From CAYFZR01 sp046760505 [NCBI: Candidatus Hydrothermarchaeota archaeon] (lineage in GTDB: Archaea; CAYFZR01), in NCBI GenBank assembly GCA_046760505.1, contig JBHIEG010000012.1, forward strand, positions 1 through 62,910: DNA of 62,910 bases. Direction: 5' to 3'. The notes below the pieces were generated by a model. It worked only from the letters and a program-made list of their open reading frames with translations, ran no database searches and was not told where the DNA came from. Below, piece by piece: positions 34,254-42,176 of this stretch. Numbering within the stretch: position 1 is the first letter of the stretch; each line of letters begins with the position of its first letter. Made by a program: the position numbers and the translations under genes.

Positions 34254-34406
34254 ATGGAAAAATGTCCGTTAAGTGATAGATTCCATGATTACCTAAAAAA
34301 AATTAAAAAATTTGAAGAATACGACAGAAATTACATGGATTTGCTAAAAAACTGTACCGTGAATTGCAGTTCATGCGATCAAAAGAAGAGGCAAGATATG
34401 TTTTAG
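34254..34406 (+). CDS. 50-residue Cys-containing small protein
   Basis: ATG 34254 opens a 50-codon frame: KCPLSDRFHDYLKKI, a charged helix, then NCTVNCSSCDQKKRQ. The four cysteines (one near the start, three in CxxxCxxC) could hold zinc or an iron-sulfur cluster. A GAGG sequence is about 10 bases before the start. Not recognised. It precedes the liv operon on the same strand with a 77-bp gap. Confidence 0.55.
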   Translation: MEKCPLSDRFHDYLKKIKKFEEYDRNYMDLLKNCTVNCSSCDQKKRQDMF

Positions 34407-34415
34407 CATGCCATA

Positions 34416-34424
34416 TTTATAAAA
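34416..34424 (+). promoter_or_regulatory. TATA box of the livHMGF operon
   Basis: TTTATAAAA places the transcription start near 34445 and leaves a leader of about 40 bases before ATG 34484. Confidence 0.5.
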
Positions 34425-34483
34425 GGAAAGTTAGATCTATCCAAGTACTTCGATACGATTGAAAACTTAATGAGCGATGTATT

Positions 34484-35344
34484 ATGGCTGAAATTGCACA
34501 GTTGATGGTCAACGGCATTATCTATGGAAGCATCATTTCACTCTCAGCGATAGGTCTTTCTTTGGTCTATGGAATCTTAAATCTAGCTAACTTTGCACAT
34601 GGTGAATATCTAACCTTAGGGGCTTATGGAGCATTCTTTGTAAGTGTAACTCTCGGATTTAATCTAATTTTTGGAATTTTAGCAGGTATAGCGGTTACTG
34701 TCGTGATTGGTTTGCTTCTTGACAGATTCATCTGGAAACCTATGAGGGAGAAGAAGGCAGGACTGGTAACGCTTCTCATAATTGCGATTGGTGTCTCTTA
34801 TTTGCTGAGGTATTCTATCCAAGCGTTATGGGGGGCGCGAATAAGGACCTTTGGTCTCCCAATAAAAGAGGGAATACCTTTGCTTGGAGCAAAGATCACC
34901 TACGTACAGATAGCAATTATTCTGCTAGCATTTTCGCTTATGTTCCTCGTCCATTATTTACTTAGGTACACGAAGATAGGTAAGGCGATGCGAGCCTGCT
35001 CAGACGATATAGACTTGGCTAGAGTCTCTGGAATAGATGTTGACAAAGTTATCCTCTGGATGTGGGTCATTGCATGCTCCCTATCTGCAATCGCAGGAAT
35101 AATGCTAGGTCTTGACACACACATAAGGCCGACCATGGGATGGAATCTACTACTCCCATTATTTGCAGCGGTTATTCTGGGAGGCATAGGAAGTGCCTAT
35201 GGAGCAATAGCCGGTGGAATGATAATAGGATTCTCTCAAGAACTCAGCGTTGCAGTGATTCCATCTCAGTATAAGCCAGCGGTTTCATTTGCAATAATGA
35301 TAGCCGTAATCCTCGTTAGACCAACAGGCATTTTTAGGAGGTAA
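34484..35344 (+). CDS. livH: Branched-chain amino-acid-type ABC transporter permease LivH
   Basis: A 286-residue inner-membrane permease with about eight hydrophobic spans. Family signals: GIIYGSIISLSAIGLSLVYG, NFAHGEYLTLGAY, and the cytoplasmic coupling region RYTKIGKAMRACSDDIDLARVSGID. It pairs with LivM and the ATPases LivG and LivF. In anaerobic archaea these systems import leucine, isoleucine, valine or other small carboxylates and amides; the solute cannot be read from the permease. Confidence 0.93.
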   Translation: MAEIAQLMVNGIIYGSIISLSAIGLSLVYGILNLANFAHGEYLTLGAYGAFFVSVTLGFNLIFGILAGIAVTVVIGLLLDRFIWKPMREKKAGLVTLLIIAIGVSYLLRYSIQALWGARIRTFGLPIKEGIPLLGAKITYVQIAIILLAFSLMFLVHYLLRYTKIGKAMRACSDDIDLARVSGIDVDKVILWMWVIACSLSAIAGIMLGLDTHIRPTMGWNLLLPLFAAVILGGIGSAYGAIAGGMIIGFSQELSVAVIPSQYKPAVSFAIMIAVILVRPTGIFRR

Positions 35345-35347
35345 AAT

Positions 35348-36274
35348 ATGCCCTTTCTTGAATATTTCCTGGTTATCTTGACCGTGGCGTGCATATACGC
35401 AATATTCTGCTTTGGACTTAACCTGCAGTGGGGATACACCGGGCTTATAAATATAGGACATGTAGCCTTTTTAGCGGTTGGTGCATATACATCTGCTCGT
35501 TTAACCCTTCCAGCGCCCTGGGGTTTAGGAGCTCCATTTCCTGTCGGTCTGCTCGCAGGAATGGTACTCGCTGGTATATTCGCATACCTTATAGGCATAC
35601 CTACTCTCAGACTAAGAAAGGATTATCTAGCAATTGTAACATTGGGATTCGCAGAAATTCTCCGTTTAATAATACTAAACGAAATGTGGCTTACCAACGG
35701 TCCAATAGGTCTTCCTGGAATTCCACAGCCTCTCAGAGGATTGATACCAAGATATGATGTATTTTACTTTATTCTCGTGCTTTCAGCGCTTATAATCATA
35801 TATTTATTCTTGGAAAGAATCACAAACTCACCGTGGGGGAGGGTTTTAAAGGCTATAAGGGAAGATGAAGACGTGGCAAAGGCACTTGGAAAGGATGTAA
35901 CAGGATACAAAATGCAATCCCTTGTTTTAGGCTCTGCAATTGCAGGAGGAGCAGGTTCGCTTTTGGCTCATTTCTTTACTTATATAAGCCCGGATCTCTT
36001 CGATCACATGCAAACTTTCTACGCATGGATAGTGGTTGTACTAGGAGGGAGTGGTAACAATAAGGGCACTGTTCTAGGTGCATTCTTAATTACCGCATTT
36101 CTTGAAGGGACGCGCTTCTTGAAGGACTTTTTCCCCATAGCAATAGGTCCCGACAGGATTGCTGCTATTCGCCTGGTAGTGGTGGGCATATTGCTCATAG
36201 TTTTGATGATGCGAAGACCTGAAGGAATACTGGGAGAGAAGAAGTTTGTTTCAGAGCTGTTAGAGATGAAATAA
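35348..36274 (+). CDS. livM: Branched-chain amino-acid-type ABC transporter permease LivM
   Basis: A 308-residue second permease. Family signals: LNLQWGYTGLINIGHVAFLAVGAY, IGIPTLRLRKDYLAIVTLGFAEI and SPWGRVLKAIREDEDVAKALGKD (coupling loop). An AGGAGG site at the end of livH lies just before its ATG, so the two are cotranslated. It ends about 14 bp before livG. Confidence 0.93.
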   Translation: MPFLEYFLVILTVACIYAIFCFGLNLQWGYTGLINIGHVAFLAVGAYTSARLTLPAPWGLGAPFPVGLLAGMVLAGIFAYLIGIPTLRLRKDYLAIVTLGFAEILRLIILNEMWLTNGPIGLPGIPQPLRGLIPRYDVFYFILVLSALIIIYLFLERITNSPWGRVLKAIREDEDVAKALGKDVTGYKMQSLVLGSAIAGGAGSLLAHFFTYISPDLFDHMQTFYAWIVVVLGGSGNNKGTVLGAFLITAFLEGTRFLKDFFPIAIGPDRIAAIRLVVVGILLIVLMMRRPEGILGEKKFVSELLEMK

Positions 36275-36287
36275 CCTAGGTGAGGCT

Positions 36288-37037
36288 ATGTTAAGCATAA
36301 TTAATGTATCAAAGAGCTTTGGAGGCATCAAAGCAGTAAATGATTGCAGCCTCGAAATAAAGGAAAATTCAATTACAGGTCTTATAGGTCCAAATGGCGC
36401 AGGAAAAAGCACGCTCTTCGATCTAATTACAGGCTTTCAAAGGGCTGACAAAGGGGAAATATACTTCAAGAATGAGTTAATATCAGGTCTCGATCCCCAC
36501 ATAATAGCTCTAAAAGGCATTGTGAAGACCTTTCAAATACCAAGACCCTTCCCTAAGATGACTGTACTTGAAAACATGTTGCTCTCTCCAAAGAAACAAA
36601 TAGGAGAAAATATATTTGGAGTGTTGCTAAGATCTTCTGTTGTAAAAGAGCAAGAAACAAAAAATCTGGAAAAGGCATTAAAACTTCTGAAATTTATGAA
36701 TCTTATTGATTTGAAGGATGAATATGCTGGAAATCTTTCAACGGGACAGATGAAACTCCTTGAACTGGCAAGAGCTCTAATGGTAGATCCAGAGTTATTA
36801 TTGTTAGATGAGCCCGTAGCTGGAGTAAATCCAGTTCTCACAAAAGAGCTTCTCGATCACATAAGGGAGCTCCAGAAGAATGGAAAAACTTTCTTTATAG
36901 TGGAGCACAACATGGAGGTTATGATGGAGCTCTGCGAACACATTTTCGTCATGCACAATGGAAAAGTAATATCCTCAGGAAGCCCTGAAGAAATAAGAAA
37001 TGATGAAAGGGTTTTGGACGCTTATCTTGGTGAGTGA
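36288..37037 (+). CDS. livG: ABC transporter ATP-binding protein LivG
   Basis: A 249-residue ATPase. Walker A GPNGAGKST (about 35-43), a LivG-type insert with the IVKTFQIPRPFPKMTVLENM segment, signature LSTGQMK, Walker B LLLLDEPVAG and the switch His in IVEHNMEV. It powers the LivHM permease. It overlaps the livF region at its 3' end. Confidence 0.93.
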   Translation: MLSIINVSKSFGGIKAVNDCSLEIKENSITGLIGPNGAGKSTLFDLITGFQRADKGEIYFKNELISGLDPHIIALKGIVKTFQIPRPFPKMTVLENMLLSPKKQIGENIFGVLLRSSVVKEQETKNLEKALKLLKFMNLIDLKDEYAGNLSTGQMKLLELARALMVDPELLLLDEPVAGVNPVLTKELLDHIRELQKNGKTFFIVEHNMEVMMELCEHIFVMHNGKVISSGSPEEIRNDERVLDAYLGE

Positions 37038-37042
37038 AGGAA

Positions 37043-37744
37043 ATGCTGGAAGTAAAGAATCTCGTCTCAGGCTATGGTGATCTGGACATACTAAGGGGAG
37101 TTTCACTAGCAATAGAAAGCGATGAGATAATTGCAATAATCGGTCCAAATGGCGCAGGAAAAAGCACCTTGATGAAGACAATATTTGGACTTTTAAAACC
37201 AAGAAAAGGTGAAATAAAGTTCGAAGGAGAGAGCATAGTTGGTCTTAGACCTGATGAAATAGTGAAAAAAGGAGTTTGCTACGTGCCTCAATCAAAGAAC
37301 ATCTTCCCTTCTTTAAGAGTGGAGGAAAATCTTGAGATGGGCGCATTTATACTTGAGGATGAAAAGGTTGAAGAAGCTCTAGAAAACGTTTACTCTCTTT
37401 TTCCCTTATTGAAGGAAAGAAAAAGTCAAAGAGCAGGAAGCTTAAGCGGAGGAGAACAACAGATGCTTGCAATAGGTAGGGCACTCATGCTCAGTCCAAA
37501 ACTTTTGCTCTTAGACGAACCATCTGGAGGTCTTGCTCCAAAGCTTGTGAGAGGAGTATTTGAAAAAATAAAGGAAATAAATCAACTTGGAGTGGCAGTT
37601 ATAATAGTAGAACAAAATGCAAAGAAGGCTCTTGAGATAGCTCACAGGGGATATGTCCTAGACATGGGAAGAAACAGAATAGAGGGCTACGGAAAGGATC
37701 TTCTAAAAAATGAAGAGGTGAAGAGGCTGTACCTAGGAGGTTAA
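37043..37744 (+). CDS. livF: ABC transporter ATP-binding protein LivF
   Basis: A 233-residue second ATPase. Walker A GPNGAGKST, signature LSGGEQQ, Walker B LLLLDEPSGG and IVEQNAKKAL, with Gln instead of His as is normal for LivF. ATG 37043 gives the usual MLEVKNLVSGYGD start; a GTG at 37034 overlapping the livG stop is the alternative. Its stop overlaps the stop of the convergent binding-protein gene by 4 bp. Confidence 0.93.
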   Translation: MLEVKNLVSGYGDLDILRGVSLAIESDEIIAIIGPNGAGKSTLMKTIFGLLKPRKGEIKFEGESIVGLRPDEIVKKGVCYVPQSKNIFPSLRVEENLEMGAFILEDEKVEEALENVYSLFPLLKERKSQRAGSLSGGEQQMLAIGRALMLSPKLLLLDEPSGGLAPKLVRGVFEKIKEINQLGVAVIIVEQNAKKALEIAHRGYVLDMGRNRIEGYGKDLLKNEEVKRLYLGG

Positions 37745-38901
37745 ATCTCCACCTTCTTCACGTGTACGATTTTTCCGCCCTTGAACTTCCAGAGCTCAAA
37801 GTCTCCGGCAACGTCTCCATTCTCATCAAATGTACAAGGTCCTGAGGCTCCATTGTATTCCTTACTTACTTCTATCAGAACATCCCTTATTGCTCTTCCT
37901 TTTGTGTCCTTCGCCTTCTCCATGGCAAGCGCAATGAGCCAGGTAGCGTCGTAGGCATTAGCAGCATATATACCGGGTGGTGCACCAAATTCCTTTTCGA
38001 AAGCGCTTGCAAATGACTCGTACTGTGGGCTCGCAGGTGGCAATGGAGCGGTTCCAACCATACCTTCGACTAGATCTGCTCCTAAATTTTTTGCGAGAGT
38101 CTCGTCTTTGAGACCTTCCGCGAGGATCCACTGAGCGGTAATTCCCATTTCTTTAGCCTGCTTCAGTATCACAGACCCGTATTCTGGATATCCCGTAAAG
38201 ATTAGAGCCTCTGGATTGCCAGATATGAGTTTCTCTAATTCTGATCTGTAGGATGCCTGACCAGGATTGTATGCAACTCCGATTAAAAACTCTAAGTTAT
38301 ACATGGGCGCATTTTCTTTGATAACATCGTTCATTGCCACTCCATAATCGTTGTTTATGTAAATATGCGCTACCTTCTTGTATCCCATGTCAGAGGCAAC
38401 TTTTGCGAGAACCTTGCCCTGGAAAGCATCAGAGGCGCATGTTCTGAAGAAGTATCCGCCATCGTCAGCGGTCGTTATCAGAGGTGATGTAGAAGATGGC
38501 GAAATCATTACTACCTCGTTATCCCTGCCAATCGGGATTATTGCTAGAGATTCACTGCTAGCCATGGCGCCTACAACAGCCGGTACTTTATTTACATTCA
38601 CGAGCTTATTCATTGCCTTTACAGCGCCTTCCGGAGTTGTTCCAGCATCTTCATGTATTAGCTCAAAGGTTTTTCCAAGAACTCCTCCCTTCTCATTTAT
38701 CTGCTTGGCTGCTAAATCAGTGCCTTGCTGTATAGGTAAACCTAAAGTACCAAGATCTCCGGTTAAATCTAATATGGTGCCCACTTGTATGGTCTCTGGT
38801 TTGGTAGGCTGGATACAGCCTAGGTTTAGAGCGGTTACGTAAGCGCCAGCCAGAACTGTGTACCTCAAAAATGTACGCCTATCCATCCACTCCCCATTCA
38901 T
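37741..38901 (-). CDS. livK: Periplasmic-type binding protein LivK (lipoprotein)
   Basis: A 386-residue solute-binding protein of the Leu/Ile/Val type: GTILDLTGDLGTLGLPIQQG, ASSESLAIIPIGRDNEVVMISP and YINNDYGVAMND are typical. The N-terminus has RRTFLR (residues 8-13), a hydrophobic stretch and LNLGC with Cys29, so it looks like a Tat-exported lipoprotein. A TATA box (38931-38940) and GGTGAT before the ATG give it its own promoter. It is transcribed toward livHMGF, not with it, so binding protein and membrane complex are regulated separately. Confidence 0.93.
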   Translation of the reverse strand: MNGEWMDRRTFLRYTVLAGAYVTALNLGCIQPTKPETIQVGTILDLTGDLGTLGLPIQQGTDLAAKQINEKGGVLGKTFELIHEDAGTTPEGAVKAMNKLVNVNKVPAVVGAMASSESLAIIPIGRDNEVVMISPSSTSPLITTADDGGYFFRTCASDAFQGKVLAKVASDMGYKKVAHIYINNDYGVAMNDVIKENAPMYNLEFLIGVAYNPGQASYRSELEKLISGNPEALIFTGYPEYGSVILKQAKEMGITAQWILAEGLKDETLAKNLGADLVEGMVGTAPLPPASPQYESFASAFEKEFGAPPGIYAANAYDATWLIALAMEKAKDTKGRAIRDVLIEVSKEYNGASGPCTFDENGDVAGDFELWKFKGGKIVHVKKVEI

Positions 38902-38930
38902 AAAATCACCAAAAGATCTGTAATGAATAA

Positions 38931-38940
38931 AATATATAAT
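38931..38940 (-). promoter_or_regulatory. TATA box of livK
   Basis: On the minus strand ATTATATATT is centred about 35 bp before ATG 38901. With the GGTGAT site next to the start codon this implies a short leader of about 10 bases. Confidence 0.5.
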
Positions 38941-38959
38941 TCTTTTGTAATCTTAACAA

Positions 38960-39604
38960 CTATCTCAACTTCTCAAATTGAATTTTCCCGCTTCTTAAAT
39001 TAATGGTAGCAAACTGAAATCCTACCATAGGTCCTGGATTTATGATTAGGGTATCTTTAATCTCATCTTTCCCTCTGGATTCATGTATGTGTCCACAGAA
39101 ATTATAGGAAGGGGATAATCTCTCTATATACTTCCTTATTGCGATACTTCCTACGTGAAGGCCGCTCCAAGTCTTATCCACTTTAGTATCTCTGGGAGGT
39201 GCATGAGTTACGAGGATGAAGTTTTCTTTTTTATCCAAGAGAGATTCCAATCTTATTTCTATCTCGCTTTCATCCATCTCAAATGGAGTTGAAAAGGGAG
39301 TTAAGTTAGAGCCTCCCAGGCCCAAAAATTTTATGTCGTCTATTTCAACTATTTTTTCATGCAGATTTACTCCCAGTTTTTCTAAAATATTTACGGATTC
39401 TACTGGATCGCAATTTCCGGGAATTGCAAGTATATTGTCGTTTACCTCCATTAGGTTACGAACGTATCTCTCAACCTCCACTGGTCTGCCAAAGTCCGTT
39501 ATGTCTCCCAAGATTAATATTAAATCAAATTCTCCCAACCTTGATTTGATGAGATCATAGGCTCTTTTTTTAGCGTGAAGGTCCGCAAGCAATAAAACAT
39601 TCAT
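38960..39604 (-). CDS. Metallophosphoesterase (YfcE/Mre11-like fold)
   Basis: A 214-residue calcineurin-like phosphoesterase. The motifs are all present: LLADLHAKKRA (DxH), LILGDITDFG (GDxxD), IPGNCDP (GNxD), LVTHAPP and FCGHIHES (GHxH). Archaeal paralogues hydrolyse phosphodiesters or nucleotides; the substrate is unknown. It is divergent from the DUF5591 gene with only 77 bp between the start codons. Confidence 0.88.
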   Translation of the reverse strand: MNVLLLADLHAKKRAYDLIKSRLGEFDLILILGDITDFGRPVEVERYVRNLMEVNDNILAIPGNCDPVESVNILEKLGVNLHEKIVEIDDIKFLGLGGSNLTPFSTPFEMDESEIEIRLESLLDKKENFILVTHAPPRDTKVDKTWSGLHVGSIAIRKYIERLSPSYNFCGHIHESRGKDEIKDTLIINPGPMVGFQFATINLRSGKIQFEKLR

Positions 39605-39650
39605 GATGTCATTGTTTTTTTCTTACATTAAATTTTTATGCTGGGTAAAG

Positions 39651-39684
39651 GTTAAATACATGTAAATTACATGTAAAAAACATG
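39651..39684 (+). promoter_or_regulatory. Promoter and operator-like triple ACATG array before the DUF5591 gene
   Basis: A TATA-like gttaaataca (39651-39660) lies about 27 bp before ATG 39682. Overlapping it is a perfect 19-bp palindrome (39657-39675) made of two TACATGTA boxes. ACATG begins at 39658, 39669 and 39680, exactly 11 bp apart, the third copy including the start codon. Three in-phase half-sites over TATA box and start site are what a ribbon-helix-helix repressor would use. Confidence 0.6.
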
Positions 39685-40401
39685 AAATACATTCAGGCAG
39701 TACTCTCGGACGAGGAATACGAAGAATTTGTTTATATGGCCAAGAATTTAGGCTTAAATATAAAGGATGCGGTAAAAGAATCCATAAAAGCATGGATAGA
39801 GCAGAGAGGAAAGGTTTTCATAAGAGGAGTTGGAGAGGAAGTATTCTCTCATCCAGCATTTGAAGAATGGCACGAATTTTTTATCAAGGAATACAAACCT
39901 CCCGCAAGGAAAATTCTTCTATTTCACAACTGCACATGGGGGAAGCCATACCATGAAGCTTGGATATTCAGAGAAATGGAAAAATCAGTATACGAGGTTC
40001 TTGATCCAAATGAGGTTCATTTCGTTGTTTTAAGTTCAGCAGGTGTAATACCAAGAGAATATTGGGATTACTGGCCTTTTTGCTCGTATGATTCAGATCC
40101 CTGGCAGTTCACCCCCGAGGACCGTAAGGCCTTCATAAGAATAAACTCAAAAAGAGTGGAGAACTACCTTTCAAAGCATTCTGAGAGTTACAAATGCATG
40201 GTAGCATACTTCCCTCTAGGAGACTGTGCAAGAGAAAGCGTAAGAATAGGTCTGGAAAGGTCGAGATGTAAACTCCCTTTTTACGAGGTTCCTGATATCC
40301 ATCCATTCGAAGATAGAAGGGACGAAGATTATTACGCTTGTCTTGCATCAGAAGAGGCCTTGCTACAACTAAAGAACATTTTGAGGAAATTAAATGATTG
40401 A
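39682..40401 (+). CDS. RHH-like N-terminus fused to a DUF5591 (ArcS-like) domain
   Basis: A 239-residue protein. Residues 1-45 (beta strand KYIQAVLSDEEYEEF, then two helices) look like a ribbon-helix-helix DNA-binding unit. Residues about 55-235 match DUF5591, the domain with the active site of archaeosine synthase ArcS: HPAFEEWHEFFIKEYKPP, LLFHNCTWGKPYHEAW, VVLSSAGVIPREYWDYWPF. The ArcS motif PC-x3-KPY-x2-S-x2-H reads NC-TWG-KPY-HE-A-WI-F, so Cys84, Lys88 and Tyr90 are kept while Pro, Ser and His are lost. It overlaps the queuosine-precursor transporter gene by 8 bp. A 7-deazaguanine sensor or salvage role is inferred. Confidence 0.75.
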   Translation: MKYIQAVLSDEEYEEFVYMAKNLGLNIKDAVKESIKAWIEQRGKVFIRGVGEEVFSHPAFEEWHEFFIKEYKPPARKILLFHNCTWGKPYHEAWIFREMEKSVYEVLDPNEVHFVVLSSAGVIPREYWDYWPFCSYDSDPWQFTPEDRKAFIRINSKRVENYLSKHSESYKCMVAYFPLGDCARESVRIGLERSRCKLPFYEVPDIHPFEDRRDEDYYACLASEEALLQLKNILRKLND

Positions 40402-41086
40402 GAATCTGATTTCATGGATACTTTTAACCTTGGGAGTTGTAGCCATATCAGCCATCTTTGCTGAAATTTACGGTGTAGAGATAGCCATAGGGGTTTTTGC
40501 AGCCCTAACCGTTATAGCAAATGTATTGGCCTTTAAGATAGTAAATTTTGCAATTTTTTCCGTTCCTTCAGCAGTAATAATCTATGCCTCAACGTTTCTC
40601 ATGACAGATATAGTGGGAGAAAGATTTGGGAAAAAATACGCGAGAAATGCTGTATGGTCAGGATTTATTGCCAATTTAATATACGTTTTAGCGGCTACAA
40701 TAGCAGTAAAATGGGAGCCTGCTCCTTTTATGTCGGCCGATAGCGTTTTAGCCTTTGACAAAGTTTTAGGATTTGCTCCAAGAGTTGTTTTTGCTTCTAT
40801 GGTTGCATACTTAATAAGCCAGCATCATGATGTTTTTGCATTTCACTGGTGGAAGGAGAAAACGAAGGGAAAGCACCTGTGGCTTAGAAATAACGCATCT
40901 ACCATGGTTTCTCAAGCAATAGATACAACAATTTTTATTACCCTTGCATTCTATGGCTCCATGCCCTTGTTACCCATGATAATTGGACAATATACGGTAA
41001 AGGTTCTCATAGCAATGATAGATACGCCATTCATTTATGCCGTCAATTTTCTCGCTGATTATGCGGTAAGGAGTGCAAAAGTATAA
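40394..41086 (+). CDS. Queuosine-precursor transporter (YhhQ/VUT family)
   Basis: A 230-residue integral membrane protein with about six spans. VUT-family signals: LTVIANVLAFKIVNF, ASTFLMTDIVGERFGKKYAR, AYLISQHHDVFAFHWWKEKT and NNASTMVSQAIDTTIFI. Bacterial YhhQ imports preQ0 or preQ1. Archaea normally use preQ0 for archaeosine (tRNA position 15). The start is inside the last codons of the DUF5591 gene, so the two are translated together. No other preQ0 or archaeosine gene is in the window. Confidence 0.9.
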   Translation: MIENLISWILLTLGVVAISAIFAEIYGVEIAIGVFAALTVIANVLAFKIVNFAIFSVPSAVIIYASTFLMTDIVGERFGKKYARNAVWSGFIANLIYVLAATIAVKWEPAPFMSADSVLAFDKVLGFAPRVVFASMVAYLISQHHDVFAFHWWKEKTKGKHLWLRNNASTMVSQAIDTTIFITLAFYGSMPLLPMIIGQYTVKVLIAMIDTPFIYAVNFLADYAVRSAKV

Positions 41087-41424
41087 AGGACTTGAGATTT
41101 TAACTTATACTCCTGAAATTAATTTATGCTCCCTGAAATCTTTCGAAAGTCTTCTTTCTCATGAAAGGTTCTCTCAATATGTTCAATATATTTGGCCAGA
41201 GTTCTTTGTTTTTATGTTTAACTCTCCTCACCCTATATAAACCGTATTTTCTCCTTCTAAACAAATCTTCACCCAAACAAAATTAATTTTGGAACTATTA
41301 TTTAATTATTTCCTTTAATATCTGATTTTTTATGACGTGCGTCTGACAGAATTGGCTAATTAAAAAAATTAAAGTTTTGAAATCTTGCAAAAGATTTTTG
41401 TTAGGAGAACGATTTATTTTTTAC
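41087..41424. other. Spacer of about 340 bp, mostly without clear genes
   Basis: AT-rich sequence between the transporter and the next plus-strand gene. It holds one possible minus-strand small ORF (41124-41264, listed separately). I see no RNA gene or mobile-element end. Confidence 0.4.
41124..41264 (-). CDS. Possible 46-residue basic protein
   Basis: TTG 41264 with GGGTGA about 4 bases upstream opens a 46-codon frame rich in Arg and Lys, with ELWPNILNILREPF in the middle and TFERFQGA at the end. The composition is protein-like, but no family is recognised. It could be a small gene or the end of a decayed one. Confidence 0.3.
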   Translation of the reverse strand: MFRRRKYGLYRVRRVKHKNKELWPNILNILREPFMRKKTFERFQGA

Positions 41425-42165
41425 ATGGAAGTGAATGTACTTTCACCGGATGAAAGGAAAGTGTTAAAAAAAATATTGTTGTTGAGGCGCATTGAAGAGT
41501 ACCTGACAAAGAATTTTCCAGATCTTGCATTGGACGAGAAAAAAGAGAAAGTTATGGAACTTTTTCTTTCTATAGAGGCACTATATCCTGAACTTGAGAT
41601 TCAACTAAGTTGTGAGTCGTCTTTAGATCTCCATAGATCATATGTGCAGCTTGAAATGTATTCTAGGATATACACTGACATGATAAGTCCTGCGGACGAA
41701 AAAACGGTTGAATCCCTGTTGAAAAAGATTAAAGAATACACATGCCTGCCAGAGTTTAAAGATCTTGGAGATATCATAAAAAACTTAGACAAGATCTCAG
41801 GCAGGGAAGTAGTTGTGGAAGAAAAGGAAATAAAGGTTCCTGTGAAAGAGGAGATTTTCCTACTTCCGGAAACTAAAAAGAGCTTGGAAGAATTTTTTCA
41901 TAATGAAATCATAAGAAAGGAGTTCTTATTAGAAATTGACCCTAAAATCAAAATTACTTTAAGCAAAATAATTGAGGAATACCTTGACAGATTCATAGAG
42001 GTTAGTGAAGAAGCCGCAATAAAATCAATTGAATATGGGCATCTTCAAGGTACAAATAAGGCTTACAACAAGCACATCGAGGAAAAGGTAAGGTCAAGCA
42101 TAAGCTGGTTGGTTAGGAACGATATAATAATTGAAGAAATTCTAGAAAGATTAAATAAAAAATAA
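41425..42165 (+). CDS. Hypothetical helical protein
   Basis: A 246-residue protein from ATG 41425, not recognised. Mostly helical and charged, with LDLHRSYVQLEMYSRIYTDMIS in the first half, an acidic/basic linker (VVVEEKEIKVPVKEEI) and a C-terminal helical domain. No membrane span and few Cys. The frame extends upstream to 41377 without a better start. Its 3' end is 11 bp from the convergent gap gene. Confidence 0.65.
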   Translation: MEVNVLSPDERKVLKKILLLRRIEEYLTKNFPDLALDEKKEKVMELFLSIEALYPELEIQLSCESSLDLHRSYVQLEMYSRIYTDMISPADEKTVESLLKKIKEYTCLPEFKDLGDIIKNLDKISGREVVVEEKEIKVPVKEEIFLLPETKKSLEEFFHNEIIRKEFLLEIDPKIKITLSKIIEEYLDRFIEVSEEAAIKSIEYGHLQGTNKAYNKHIEEKVRSSISWLVRNDIIIEEILERLNKK

Positions 42166-42176
42166 AGAAATGTCCC

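Noticed and set aside
37735-37758. Hairpin terminator between livF and livK
   Set aside because: GGAG..CTCC around the stops is only a weak, imperfect stem and no T-run follows, so a terminator cannot be supported.
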